The position numbers were made by a program, and so were the translations under genes. Positions 25,965 through 35,289 of a DNA stretch of 64,000 bases are shown here, one piece after another. The notes beneath the pieces were generated by a model. It ran no database searches, was not told where the DNA came from, and saw nothing but the letters and a program-made list of their open reading frames with translations. Every line of letters starts with the position of its first letter. The first letter of the stretch is position 1. Source of the stretch: Bacteroidales bacterium UBA1189 (GTDB lineage: Bacteria > Bacteroidota > Bacteroidia > Bacteroidales > Bacteroidaceae); assembly GCA_002309805.1 (NCBI GenBank), contig DBYJ01000015.1, forward strand, positions 2,509-66,508, written 5' to 3'.

Positions 25965-28460
25965 TCAATAGAGTGCATCCTCAATTCTGTTCATCACTTC
26001 GTCGCAAAGAATGTCATACGTCTTTTCCAAAGGAAACACGGGCGGGAGGAACGTAACTTCCACCGGCACCCGTTTGGGAAGGTGACGCCCCTTCGGCATC
26101 GCCTTGTAGGCACCACTAATAGCCACGGGAACAATGGGTACATTAAGTTCGCGGCTCAGGATGGCAAACATTTTCTTGAAAGGACCCAACGCCCCGGTAG
26201 TGGTACGCGTTCCTTCGGGGAATATAATGACACGCCCGCCGCGCTTCAGCACTTCGCCCAACGTCTGGATGCTCTCCTTCAGGTTCTTATCATCTATCAC
26301 AATGACGTTGTTGTGCCGTGCCATGAATTGAGCAAAACGGTTCCTCACATGGTCGCGTTTAGCAAAGAAATAAGTCCCTGAAAGCAACTTTCTGGAGAGA
26401 AACGAAATCACAAAGATACCATCGAAATAGCATTGGTGATTCGGTGCCAGGATGAACGGCCCGTCCTCCGGCAAGTTTTCCATTCCACTTCCCTTCAAGT
26501 GGAAATACGCACGGCTGAGCCCACGTCCCAAAAAGGCAAGAACATGAGTGAGCCAGCCAGCTCGAGGGAGCACCGCGTTACTAGTGTTCTCGTGAAGCAG
26601 AGTAGCCCAGTCGGCCTTCTCTACCTCTACGCGTGTTTTGGTTTCTCCGACAAACGCAGCTAGTTCCCTTACATCACGGAACAAGGACAGACGTTCTGCC
26701 GTCAACGTTATGCCGAATGTCTGCTCAATGAACGATTGCAGTCCCACCTTATCCAAAGAGTCCAAGGCAAGATCCGTTTCCAAATTGTCTGAAGGATGTA
26801 CTTCAACGCGTTTCTCCTCCTCAATATACTGTTTTATGATGCGATACTCTTCTGACGCAGGAGCATCATCAGACGTCTTATGACGAGTTTCCGGAACAGA
26901 AGAGGAAAGCAGCTCCGGCAGTTTATAACGTTGCAGTTTTTCCATACGGGTACGGGGTAGTTCGCCATGCACCACACGCACGCTCAACACCCGTTTGTAA
27001 GGTTCCGTCCCGCTATTGTATGGTTCGATAACCTCACGTTTCAACGTCTGCTCCAACTCCTCGTCGCTCTTCCCTTTGGCCCATTGCTCATCAGGCACGA
27101 TGATGGCACATAGTTTGTCGCCATCAGGACAGACGCCCACCTCTTTCACCTTATCCTCGTGGCGCTCCAGTTTCTGCTCTATCTCTGTGGGATTGACGTT
27201 TTTTCCATTGGAGAGGACGATGATTTCCTTCGTACGTCCTGTAATGAAGATACGTCCATCCTCGCGAATGGTTGCAAGGTCTCCCGTGTGGATAAAGCCA
27301 TCAGCATCTATCACTTCGGCCGTTTCCTCTGGACGATTGTAGTAGCCCTGCATCACATTCGGCCCTTTTGCACACAACTCTCCATCCACAAGTTTCACCT
27401 CCACGCTGGGCATAGCCTTGCCCACGCTTCCCGGCACCAAATCGTCTGGGCGGGTAAACGAGATGACTGGAGCCGTCTCCGTCATCCCATAGCCATCAAG
27501 CAGATCTAGTCCCAACGTCTTCATACCGGCAGCCACCTCAACAGGCAGAGCCGCTCCGCCATTCACGCAGAACTCCAGATGCCCGCCTAACTTCTTCTGA
27601 ACAGCCTTGAACACAAAACGTGAGAAGCGCAGACTATCCACCCGTTCGCAAAAACGGAAAAGGAAACGTGTGATAGCTGAGGCATCAATCTTTCGCTTTA
27701 TACCATTATAGATTATCTGCCACAAGCGCGGCACACCCACAATGATATGAACCTCGCCCGTCTGCAAAGTGGCCATGATGTCCGGTGCAGCCATTGAAGG
27801 ACAAATGATAACCCCTGCTCCCAACATCATCGGCGCCACCAACGTGCCCAACAAAGGCAGCACATGGTGGAGAGGCAGCAATATCAGGGTGCGGGCCTCG
27901 CTGTGATAGATGCACACTTCCTCAGAAACAGAACGTACATTGGCAAACATATTGCGGAACGAAAGCATTACGCCCTTGGGTGTTCCCGTTGTTCCGGAGG
28001 TGTAGCAGATTAGCGCAGTACGTTCTTCATCCCGAACAAATAACTGATCCAAACGAACCGCTGGATCATCCAAAACCTCCGGATTATCTTTAAGAGCCGA
28101 ATCCTCCAGCTCGTCAATCACCAGAAGCGTGGTAGCTGTTCCAGCCTCAGCAATAGCACGACGCATGACATCAGCCGTCCGCGCCGATACCCAAGCCCGT
28201 TCGGGCTGGCAATCCCGCAAGATGTATGCCACATCTTCAACGGTACTCATGGCATCCACAGGTACAGCTATCCCTTCGCAAAACCAGACAGAAAAAATGG
28301 CATATATCCAGCCCGTACGGTTCTCGCTGAAGATGACAGTCTTTTCTTTCGCATGCTGACCAGACACATGGGCAAAGTGCTGTATGTGTTGTTGCATTTC
28401 GGAGAAACTAATTCTCTTGTCGCTTGCGATAATGGCTGTCTTATTATAGTCTGTAATCAT
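25965..28460 (-). CDS. AMP-dependent acyl synthetase / acyl carrier / PlsC acyltransferase fusion
   Basis: This 831-aa protein has three domains. Residues 1-530 are an AMP-forming acyl-activating enzyme (P-loop CYTSGTTGTPKGVML at 152-166, LLDGYGMTETAP, HTGDLATIREDGRIFITGRTKEII). Residues about 555-630 are an acyl-carrier-like domain with LALDSLDKVGL, whose Ser would carry phosphopantetheine. Residues about 660-831 are a lysophospholipid acyltransferase with NHQCYFD (HX4D) and FPEGTRT. The layout resembles Aas-type enzymes that reacylate lysophospholipids. A role in salvage of fatty acids into phospholipid or lipid A-like products is inferred. Confidence 0.9.
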   Translation of the reverse strand: MITDYNKTAIIASDKRISFSEMQQHIQHFAHVSGQHAKEKTVIFSENRTGWIYAIFSVWFCEGIAVPVDAMSTVEDVAYILRDCQPERAWVSARTADVMRRAIAEAGTATTLLVIDELEDSALKDNPEVLDDPAVRLDQLFVRDEERTALICYTSGTTGTPKGVMLSFRNMFANVRSVSEEVCIYHSEARTLILLPLHHVLPLLGTLVAPMMLGAGVIICPSMAAPDIMATLQTGEVHIIVGVPRLWQIIYNGIKRKIDASAITRFLFRFCERVDSLRFSRFVFKAVQKKLGGHLEFCVNGGAALPVEVAAGMKTLGLDLLDGYGMTETAPVISFTRPDDLVPGSVGKAMPSVEVKLVDGELCAKGPNVMQGYYNRPEETAEVIDADGFIHTGDLATIREDGRIFITGRTKEIIVLSNGKNVNPTEIEQKLERHEDKVKEVGVCPDGDKLCAIIVPDEQWAKGKSDEELEQTLKREVIEPYNSGTEPYKRVLSVRVVHGELPRTRMEKLQRYKLPELLSSSVPETRHKTSDDAPASEEYRIIKQYIEEEKRVEVHPSDNLETDLALDSLDKVGLQSFIEQTFGITLTAERLSLFRDVRELAAFVGETKTRVEVEKADWATLLHENTSNAVLPRAGWLTHVLAFLGRGLSRAYFHLKGSGMENLPEDGPFILAPNHQCYFDGIFVISFLSRKLLSGTYFFAKRDHVRNRFAQFMARHNNVIVIDDKNLKESIQTLGEVLKRGGRVIIFPEGTRTTTGALGPFKKMFAILSRELNVPIVPVAISGAYKAMPKGRHLPKRVPVEVTFLPPVFPLEKTYDILCDEVMNRIEDALY

Positions 28461-28521
28461 TTTTTACAGTATCCAATTCCAAATTTGCGACAAAAGTAGC
28501 ACATTTTTTTGAAAAAAGCAC

Positions 28522-28529
28522 TACTTTTG
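28522..28529 (+). promoter_or_regulatory. trmD promoter -7 box
   Basis: TACTTTTG lies 22 bp before the trmD ATG in the 91-bp gap shared with the divergent acyl-activating gene. Confidence 0.75.
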
Positions 28530-28551
28530 CAAATCAAAATAGATTTTTACG

Positions 28552-29229
28552 ATGCGCATTGACATACTCACCGTACTGCCTGAGATGATAGAGGGATTCT
28601 TCAATTGCTCCATCATGGCGCGGGCCCAAAAGAAGGGACTGGCGGAAATCGTCATCCACAATATCCGCGACTACACGACCGACAAGCACCACAAGACGGA
28701 CGACTATCCCTTTGGAGGTAGCGCTGGTATGGTGATGAAAATCGAACCTATAGACCGCCTTATCACCAAACTGAAAAGCGAGCGTGAGTACGACGACGTC
28801 ATTTTCACTTCACCCGACGGCGAACGTTTCGACCAACGGATGGCTAACAGTCTGAGCCTCTGCAACAACCTCATCATCCTTTGCGGGCACTTCAAAGGAA
28901 TAGACTATCGTGTACGAGAGCACCTCATCACCCGCGAAGTGAGTATTGGCGATTATGTACTGACAGGCGGCGAACTGGCTGCCGCTGCTATTGCCGACGC
29001 GACTGTGCGGCTCATACCAGGCGTGTTGGGCGACGTAGGCTCGGCGCTTGACGACTCCTTCCAAGACGGACTGCTCGACCATCCCGTCTATACCCGCCCA
29101 GCCGACTACAAGGGATGGTGCGTGCCCGAGATTCTGCTCTCTGGCAACGAAGCGCTCATCCGTGAATGGGAGCTGAACCAACAGATTGCCCGCACGCGCC
29201 GCCTTCGCCCCGACCTGCTGAAAGATTAA
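28552..29229 (+). CDS. trmD: tRNA (guanine-37-N1)-methyltransferase
   Basis: This 225-aa enzyme uses SAM to methylate G37 next to the anticodon, preventing frameshifts. The trefoil-knot SPOUT motifs are intact: MRIDILTVLPEMI, DDYPFGGSAGMVMK, CGHFKGIDYRV and SIGDYVLTGGELAA. Length is normal. It converges on the DUF4091 gene with only 5 bp between them. Confidence 0.97.
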   Translation: MRIDILTVLPEMIEGFFNCSIMARAQKKGLAEIVIHNIRDYTTDKHHKTDDYPFGGSAGMVMKIEPIDRLITKLKSEREYDDVIFTSPDGERFDQRMANSLSLCNNLIILCGHFKGIDYRVREHLITREVSIGDYVLTGGELAAAAIADATVRLIPGVLGDVGSALDDSFQDGLLDHPVYTRPADYKGWCVPEILLSGNEALIREWELNQQIARTRRLRPDLLKD

Positions 29230-29234
29230 CGCAG

Positions 29235-30881
29235 TTATTTTAGTTTCCAGAGTTCAGCCTCAGCCTTTCGGACGACTGCGGCAGCATCGGTATCGTCAAC
29301 ATAATTGTTGCCGGCGAAGGGCGCGAGAATGGCATCGAGTTTCTTCTGGACTGAAGGAGAGCCCTCGGCACGCAGGATGCGGATTTTCTCGAAGTCCTGT
29401 ATGCCCTGCACAAGGCGTTCGAAGCGGATGCTGCTGCCCGTGGGATAGACCAGAAAACAGTCGCCACTATACCAAGAGCCGAAACGGGTATCGGCACAAG
29501 GGTCTTTCATCCAACTATTGTATGCCCAGCGCAGGTAGCCGTCGAAACCCAGCGCGGCAGCATGCAGCCCGATGAAAGCCGATTCGGCAGGCGGCGAGAA
29601 GGTGAACGTGTTGGGGCGGTCGGGCGAACAGCAGGTGTAGAACGTGGTACGCAACCCATCGGCACGTCGCTGGGCAGCAGCTTCGGCAGGCACATTTACG
29701 TGACGATAGCCCAGACTGATGTCGTACATCATCGACACCACCTCAGGCGAATAGTTGACGGCGCCCTCAATACGGTAGCCCGGATCGGCGCGTCGCAAGA
29801 CTTCCCATGCTGCACGCAGCTGATCCATAGGGCGCTCGTCCATAGCGATACAGGTCTTCCCGAACCATCCTTTTGCCTTCAGGTGACGTGCAAAGTCGGT
29901 AAGGAACGGCAGTATAAAGTCCTCGTAAGCCTTCTCGCCCGGGCGGCAGGCAAACGTCTGCAACGTGCTTGACGCCAAATCGAAATACTCGAAGCGATAG
30001 CCCCAAGGGACGATGGTGTAGCAGTCGATCTGCTCCGTCACGCCGCACGACATCATGAACTCTACCCAACGGTCGAAGACCGTATAGTCGTACGTCCACG
30101 TACCGTCGATGCTCTTCATCTTCACAATCATGCTCTCGAAGGGGTCGTACGTCTGGCTGTTCCACGGATGCTGTATGATGCTGGCGGTTATCACCTTTCC
30201 GCCGGCCTCGGCATACCGTTCCATAATGGGGCGCATACGCTCGAAGTGCTCCTTGCTCCAGAGCGGAACGTTGAAGTAACGGGCGACGGAATAGGGGTTC
30301 TGCCAGAGGTCGAGGTGGAACTTCCAGTCCTTCGGCTCGGGCAGCACGCGATTGGCAACGGTAAGCCTGACGGGCAGGCTCAATGTCGTGCCGCCGAACG
30401 AAACGCTCACCGTACCCCGATATTTCCCCGGCGCAGCATCACGCGGCACGCGGATGTCGAGCCACACGGGGCACGTGGTATTAGCCTCCACGTGGCACGT
30501 CGGCTGGGGGTCGAGCCGATCGGCAACGATGCACGAGTCCTTGTGCAGCTTGCCGTAGCCGTCAGCCATCACGTAGCGCACGAAGTAGCGCCGGATGCAA
30601 TCTGACTGGATGACATTCTTCCCGCTCGTCAAATCGCTAACGCTGAGCGTAAGCTCTCCGTCCTTGGGCGCCGAGAATACGGCCTGCGCACTTACCCTCT
30701 CCCCACGCCAAGCACGCAGATCGGGACTTTGCAAAATCTTCGGAACATAGAGAGATTCGTGTTGCTCATAGCGAACATCCGTTGAGCCCCAGGTAAATAC
30801 GGGGTAATCCGTCTGCCCAAAGGCAGGCACACACATCACCAGCGACACGAGCTGGAATAGCAATGATAATCTATTCTTCAT
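29235..30881 (-). CDS. secreted DUF4091 / GH123-like glycoside hydrolase
   Basis: This 548-aa protein has a signal peptide cleaved near residue 22 (AFGQ). An N-terminal beta-sandwich contains WRGERVSAQAVF. A TIM-barrel-like middle follows (KFHLDLWQNPYSVARYFNVP near 185, TCIAMDERPMDQLRAAW near 345), then a C-terminal DUF4091-type segment (GWYSGDCFLVYPTGSSIRFERL). GH123 enzymes remove N-acetylgalactosamine. The DE pair in AMDERP may be catalytic, but I cannot prove the family assignment or substrate. Confidence 0.75.
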   Translation of the reverse strand: MKNRLSLLFQLVSLVMCVPAFGQTDYPVFTWGSTDVRYEQHESLYVPKILQSPDLRAWRGERVSAQAVFSAPKDGELTLSVSDLTSGKNVIQSDCIRRYFVRYVMADGYGKLHKDSCIVADRLDPQPTCHVEANTTCPVWLDIRVPRDAAPGKYRGTVSVSFGGTTLSLPVRLTVANRVLPEPKDWKFHLDLWQNPYSVARYFNVPLWSKEHFERMRPIMERYAEAGGKVITASIIQHPWNSQTYDPFESMIVKMKSIDGTWTYDYTVFDRWVEFMMSCGVTEQIDCYTIVPWGYRFEYFDLASSTLQTFACRPGEKAYEDFILPFLTDFARHLKAKGWFGKTCIAMDERPMDQLRAAWEVLRRADPGYRIEGAVNYSPEVVSMMYDISLGYRHVNVPAEAAAQRRADGLRTTFYTCCSPDRPNTFTFSPPAESAFIGLHAAALGFDGYLRWAYNSWMKDPCADTRFGSWYSGDCFLVYPTGSSIRFERLVQGIQDFEKIRILRAEGSPSVQKKLDAILAPFAGNNYVDDTDAAAVVRKAEAELWKLK

Positions 30882-31107
30882 AGTGGTTTATGGTTTTACA
30901 TGGGTACTTTTCACGCTATCACATTTACTGCAGCAAAGATAATGCCTTTTCTTCAGACATACAACAAAACTCCCCTGAAAGTGAAAAAAAGCATTTTCCC
31001 ACGAATGCATCCCATATTTAAATAAAGTATAGCTCTCCTACCCCTTATCCCTATTCAGCGTATGATTTCCAAAGACGAAACGAACGGGAAACAATACTTT
31101 ATAAGTT

Positions 31108-31173
31108 GCTCAACGCGTTGGGTAACGTTGCTCAACGCGTTGGGTAACGTGTATCAACGCGTTGAGCAACCCA
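31108..31173. repeat. 22-bp repeat array C with palindromic core
   Basis: Three 22-bp units start at 31108, 31130 and 31152. All contain TCAACGCGTTG, whose centre CAACGCGTTG is a perfect 10-bp palindrome. Units 1 and 2 differ only at the last base; unit 3 changes at both ends and reads as an inverted copy. The array lies between two divergent promoters, about 165 bp from the DUF4091 -7 box and 140 bp from the gdhA -7 box. Confidence 0.9.
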
Positions 31174-31312
31174 ATAAGGCTTACGAACAGACAAATAGTG
31201 CTATGTATAAACCGGAGGAAGCAGGAAACTGCATATTCACATCAATATTACAATTTCTATTATTTTTGATAAAAAAAGTTTCGATTTGTTTTGCAGATTC
31301 AATTTTTAGCAG

Positions 31313-31320
31313 TAATTTTG
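31313..31320 (+). promoter_or_regulatory. gdhA promoter -7 box
   Basis: TAATTTTG lies 75 bp before the chosen ATG. TTTG/TTTTG stretches about 20-25 bp upstream could act as the -33 element. Confidence 0.7.
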
Positions 31321-31395
31321 CAGCGAAATTAGAAAGAAGTTAATTTGCCGAAAGGCATAAAACTGAATAAAAACATTCTAATAGGTATTAGTCAT

Positions 31396-32730
31396 ATGAA
31401 AGCAGAAGAAGTACTTGCTCAGTTGAAAGAGCGTTTTCCCGGCGAGCCGGAGTATTATCAGGCAGTAGGTGAGGTCCTCCGTACCATCGAGGACGAGTAC
31501 AACCGTCACCCCGAGTTTGAAGAAACCAATCTGGTGGAGCGTCTGTGCATCCCCGATCGTATCGTGCAGTTCCGCGTGACCTGGACGGACGATGCAGGGC
31601 GCGTGCGCACCAACATGGGCTACCGCATCCAGCACTCGAATGCCATTGGCCCGTACAAGGGTGGTATCCGCTTCCACGCTTCGGTGAACCCAAGCATCCT
31701 GAAGTTCCTCGCCTTCGAGCAGACGTTCAAGAATTCGCTCACCACCCTGCCTATGGGCGGTGCCAAGGGCGGCTCGGACTTCAGCCCGAGAGGAAAGAGC
31801 AAGAACGAGGTGATGCGCTTCTGCCAGGCCTTCGTTACCGAGCTTTGGCGCAACATTGGCCCTGACACGGACGTTCCTGCCGGCGATATCGGCGTGGGAG
31901 GACGCGAAGTGGGCTTCATGTTCGGTATGTACAAGAAACTGACGCGCGAATTCACAGGAACCTTCACCGGCAAGGGACGCGACTTCGGCGGCTCGCTCAT
32001 CCGTCCTGAGGCTACGGGCTACGGCAACGTCTACTTCCTTCAGGAGATGTTGAAAACGCGTGGCGAAGACGTGAAGGGCAAGAGCGTACTTATCTCCGGC
32101 GCAGGCAACGTGGCTCAGTACACAGCCGAGAAGGTCCTGCAGCTGGGAGGCAAGGTGCTCACCATGAGCGACTCCGATGGCTACATCTACGACCCCGACG
32201 GCATCGACCGTGCGAAGCTCGACTACATCATGGAACTCAAGAACGACTACCGCGGACGTATCAAGGAATATGCCGACAAATACGGCTGCAAGTATGTCGC
32301 TAAGGCTCGTCCTTGGGGCGAGAAGGCCGACATCGCCCTGCCCTGCGCTACGCAGAACGAAATCAACGGCGACGAGGCCCGCACGCTGGTTGCCAACGGC
32401 GTTATTGCCGTCAGCGAAGGCGCCAACATGCCCTCAACTGCTGAAGCCGTGAGCGTGTTCCAGGAAGCCCGCATCCTCTACTGCCCGGGCAAGGCCTCTA
32501 ACGCAGGCGGCGTAAGCGTCAGCGGATTGGAAATGAGCCAGAACTCAGAGCGCCTCAGTTGGAGCGCCGAAGAAGTGGATCGTCGTCTGCACGAAATCAT
32601 GTGCAACATCCATGCCTCGTGCGTCAAGTACGGACGCCAGCCGGACGGCTACATCGACTACGTGAAGGGCGCCAACATCGCCGGCTTCATGAAGGTCGCC
32701 CGTGCCATGATGGCTCAGGGAATTGTGTAA
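31396..32730 (+). CDS. gdhA: glutamate dehydrogenase
   Basis: This 444-aa enzyme interconverts 2-oxoglutarate plus ammonia and glutamate; in Bacteroidales it is a main ammonium-assimilating route. The substrate-binding segment (GYRIQHSNAIGPYKGGIRFH), the catalytic Lys region (LPMGGAKGGSDFSPRGKS) and the Rossmann motif (LISGAGNVAQYTAEK) are present. Length and the RPEATGYG motif fit the hexameric NADP-type family; cofactor choice is inferred. The start at 31396 (MKAEEVLAQLKERFPG) matches family starts; 17 extra upstream codons are rejected. Confidence 0.97.
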   Translation: MKAEEVLAQLKERFPGEPEYYQAVGEVLRTIEDEYNRHPEFEETNLVERLCIPDRIVQFRVTWTDDAGRVRTNMGYRIQHSNAIGPYKGGIRFHASVNPSILKFLAFEQTFKNSLTTLPMGGAKGGSDFSPRGKSKNEVMRFCQAFVTELWRNIGPDTDVPAGDIGVGGREVGFMFGMYKKLTREFTGTFTGKGRDFGGSLIRPEATGYGNVYFLQEMLKTRGEDVKGKSVLISGAGNVAQYTAEKVLQLGGKVLTMSDSDGYIYDPDGIDRAKLDYIMELKNDYRGRIKEYADKYGCKYVAKARPWGEKADIALPCATQNEINGDEARTLVANGVIAVSEGANMPSTAEAVSVFQEARILYCPGKASNAGGVSVSGLEMSQNSERLSWSAEEVDRRLHEIMCNIHASCVKYGRQPDGYIDYVKGANIAGFMKVARAMMAQGIV

Positions 32731-32794
32731 TCACTAAGGAATAAGAAATAAACCATAGCAAAACATATATCATTATTTCTTCGTAAGCATGTTG

Positions 32795-32831
32795 ATGGAG
32801 CCCGACAGCGATGTCCGGCTCCATGTTTTTT
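32795..32831 (+). terminator. gdhA intrinsic terminator
   Basis: ATGGAGCC (32795-32802) pairs with GGCTCCAT (32817-32824). After one C-C mismatch the inner stem GACA/TGTC closes a GCGA tetraloop, and T6 follows at 32826-32831. Confidence 0.92.
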
Positions 32832-32976
32832 AGGCTGCTGTTTGGAAATACGCAAATTAATTTGGTATTTCACTCACCTTGCACTATCTTTAATCCCCTT
32901 CGGGGGTTTTAGGTAGGCTGCGGCTCGGAAATACTCAAATAAATTTGGTATTTCACTCGCTTTGCAATATCTTTGC
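32831..32976 (+). repeat. tandemly duplicated promoter segment
   Basis: Two ~62-bp copies are offset by exactly 83 bp: 32831-32892 and 32914-32975. Both begin TAGGCTG and share GGAAATAC and AATTTGGTATTTCACTC. The first copy ends in TATCTTTA (32885-32892) and the second in the consensus -7 box TATCTTTG (32968-32975). Between them is a CCCC-TTCG-GGGG hairpin (32895-32906) followed by TTTT. Confidence 0.88.
32895..32910 (+). terminator. UUCG mini-hairpin between the duplicated promoters
   Basis: A four-pair C/G stem capped by the very stable TTCG loop, then T4. It could stop transcripts started at the first promoter copy, but it is short. Confidence 0.45.
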
Positions 32977-32987
32977 AGCCGAATATC

Positions 32988-33052
32988 GCATAGGGGTGCC
33001 ACGAGGCTGAGATTATACCCTTGAACCTGATGCGGATAATACCGACGTAGGA
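32988..33052 (+). promoter_or_regulatory. TPP riboswitch (THI element)
   Basis: The conserved blocks of the thiamine pyrophosphate aptamer are present in order: GGGGTGCC (32993-33000), GGCTGAGA (33005-33012), ACCCTTGAACCTGA, GCGGATAATACC and the closing CGACGTAGGAAA. The aptamer ends one or two bases before the ATG at 33054. No terminator lies between them, so control is most likely at translation initiation. The transcript from TATCTTTG at 32968-32975 would begin almost at the aptamer's 5' end. Confidence 0.95.
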
Positions 33053-33053
33053 A

Positions 33054-35285
33054 ATGAAAAAGTTACTTCTATTGGTGTGCCTGCTGCCGGCGCTGAATAT
33101 GGCAGCCGAGAGTGAACGTACGGACAGCGTGACAAAAAGCGTAACGCTGGACGAAGTGTTAATCAAGACGAATGCCGTCAGCCGCACGGTGCCTATGGCT
33201 ATGCAGACACTTGAGGGACGTGAGCTGCGCGAAAGCGACACAGGGCGCGACCTGCCGTGGCTTCTGATGATGACCCCGTCTGTGGTCACATCTTCCGACA
33301 ACGGTTTGGGGCTGGGACTTACCAGCTTCCGCATCCGCGGCACCGATGCATCCCGCATCAACCTGACGTATGACGGCGTAGCGCTGAACAGCCCCGAAGA
33401 CCAAACTGTCTTCTGGGCCAACATGAATGCCTTCGCCGGAAGCGTTGAGGCCATTCAGGTGCAACGCGGCGTAGGAACCAGCACCAACGGAAGCGGAGCC
33501 TTCGGCGCCACCGTCACTATGCTTTCGCAGAAACCATCCTTCAAGCCCTCCACACAGATTTATTTACGCGGGGGCAGCTATGGCACCTGGCAATACACCG
33601 CCAAAGGCAGCACCGGACTGATGGCCAGCCACTGGGTGGCCGAAGGGCGCTACTCGCAAACACTCACCGACGGATATATCGACCGCACGGCAGGCAATCT
33701 GGGCACACATTATGCCGCCATCAACTACTATGGCGACGACCTCTTCATCCAGTTGAAGAACTTCGGCAGCTTCGAGCATACGGGGCAGGCATGGAACGGC
33801 GTTCCCTCCGACTCCATCGCCGCAGGCAACCGCACATACAACAACCTCGGCGAGCACATCGACGACAACGGCCATACTGTATGGAAACCCACCACCGACA
33901 ACTATGTGCAGAACAATACACAACTCAGCTTTGTCTATACACCCTTAAACAGCCTGCAACTGCATGGCGTGCTCCACTACACCTTTGGCCGAGGCTACTA
34001 CGACGATTATAAAGCCGACGCCAAATACTATAAATTCCGTCTGGATAGCTACGAGGACAAAGACGGCCATATCGTCAGCAAGGGCGACCTCATCCGCCAG
34101 AAATGGCTGCGTAACCACAATATGGGCGGAATCTTCGACATCCGCTACACGACGCAGTGCCTCAGCCTCATCAGCGGGCTCTCGTTCAGCCATTTCATTG
34201 GGGCGCACTGGGGCTTGGTTCCCTTTGCCCGCAACTACCCTAAGCCGCTCGAAGGGCATTTCTACGACAGCGATGCCACGAAGAGCGACGCAACCGCTTT
34301 TGCCAAGGCAGAATACAGTCTCTCGCGCCATCTGCTGGCCTACGCCGATATGCAGTTCCGCTATATCGACTACCGCATTACGGGCATGAACGACAAGTTC
34401 TACGACGACCACTCGCAGCAGCCACTCAACGTTCACGAGCGGTTCCCCTTCTTCAACCCCAAAGCTGGACTGAGCTGGCGCGCCACCAATCACACCTTCT
34501 ATGCCTCGTATGCCCGTGCACACCGCGAGCCAACCCGCAACGATTACACCGATGCCGGCACCAGCGACAAGCCCCTGCCCGAGACACTCAATGACATCGA
34601 GGCCGGCTACCAGTTCCATTGGCAGAGAGGCAAGGCCACGGTCATCCATGCCGGCATCAACGCTTACCTGATGGACTACGACAACCAACTCATCCAGACA
34701 GGGCAACTCAGCGACATCGGCGAGGCATTAGCCACCAACGTAGCCGACTCTTACCGCCACGGCATCGAACTGACTGCGGGGTTCAAACACGGACTAATGG
34801 ACCTTAGTGGAAACTGTACCATCAGCGAGAACAAAATCATCAACTTCACCGAATACGTCGACAACTGGGAGGGCGACCCCGTCAAAATCAATTACCCCCA
34901 GACAGACCTCGCCTTCTCCCCTGCTCTCACAGCCGGAGGCCTTCTGCGGATAGGTAACGAAAAGACGTGGGGAAGCCTCAGCACACGCTATGTCGGACGA
35001 CAGTTCCTCGACAACACCAGCTGTGCCGATCGTAGCATCGCCCCCTACTGCGTCAGCGATCTGCAGTTGGGCCACGCCTTCCGCTGGCAGCACTACTACG
35101 ACAAGAGCACCGACTTCGAACTGACGCTCAACGTCAATAACCTCTTCAATGCCCATTATGCCACAGGCGGATGGATTTACACGGCCGTCGGCTACGGCTA
35201 TACCCCCGAAAACCGTTACCGCGAAGACGGCCTCTTTGTCCAGGCCCCGCTCACCGCATTCTTCTCCTTATCCATAAAGATTTAG
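33054..35285 (+). CDS. TonB-dependent outer-membrane receptor, thiamine uptake
   Basis: This 743-aa protein has a signal peptide (MKKLLLLVCLLPALNMAAES), a plug domain from about residue 30 (LDEVLIKTNAVSR, FRIRGTDASRINLTYDGVALN, IQVQRGVGTSTNGSGAFG) and a 22-strand barrel ending FFSLSIKI. It lacks the N-terminal carboxypeptidase-like domain of SusC proteins. The TPP riboswitch directly upstream and the PnuT-type transporter 4 bp downstream identify thiamine, or a precursor or phosphate ester, as the likely substrate, as for the outer-membrane thiamine transporter described in Bacteroides. Confidence 0.92.
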   Translation: MKKLLLLVCLLPALNMAAESERTDSVTKSVTLDEVLIKTNAVSRTVPMAMQTLEGRELRESDTGRDLPWLLMMTPSVVTSSDNGLGLGLTSFRIRGTDASRINLTYDGVALNSPEDQTVFWANMNAFAGSVEAIQVQRGVGTSTNGSGAFGATVTMLSQKPSFKPSTQIYLRGGSYGTWQYTAKGSTGLMASHWVAEGRYSQTLTDGYIDRTAGNLGTHYAAINYYGDDLFIQLKNFGSFEHTGQAWNGVPSDSIAAGNRTYNNLGEHIDDNGHTVWKPTTDNYVQNNTQLSFVYTPLNSLQLHGVLHYTFGRGYYDDYKADAKYYKFRLDSYEDKDGHIVSKGDLIRQKWLRNHNMGGIFDIRYTTQCLSLISGLSFSHFIGAHWGLVPFARNYPKPLEGHFYDSDATKSDATAFAKAEYSLSRHLLAYADMQFRYIDYRITGMNDKFYDDHSQQPLNVHERFPFFNPKAGLSWRATNHTFYASYARAHREPTRNDYTDAGTSDKPLPETLNDIEAGYQFHWQRGKATVIHAGINAYLMDYDNQLIQTGQLSDIGEALATNVADSYRHGIELTAGFKHGLMDLSGNCTISENKIINFTEYVDNWEGDPVKINYPQTDLAFSPALTAGGLLRIGNEKTWGSLSTRYVGRQFLDNTSCADRSIAPYCVSDLQLGHAFRWQHYYDKSTDFELTLNVNNLFNAHYATGGWIYTAVGYGYTPENRYREDGLFVQAPLTAFFSLSIKI

Positions 35286-35289
35286 GAAA

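Larger units (their letters stand above)
30882..31395. other. divergent intergenic region, DUF4091 gene / gdhA
   Basis: This 514-bp region holds a minus-strand -7 box for the DUF4091 gene (TATCTTTG read on minus, 30941-30934), a 22-bp repeat array (31108-31173), and the gdhA promoter. A 93-codon open frame (31062-31343) runs through the array; it has no family resemblance and overlaps the gdhA promoter, so it is not called. Confidence 0.75.

Noticed and set aside
31062..31343. 93-codon open frame between the DUF4091 gene and gdhA
   Set aside because: It runs through the 22-bp array and the gdhA promoter, has no family resemblance, and its composition reflects the repeats.
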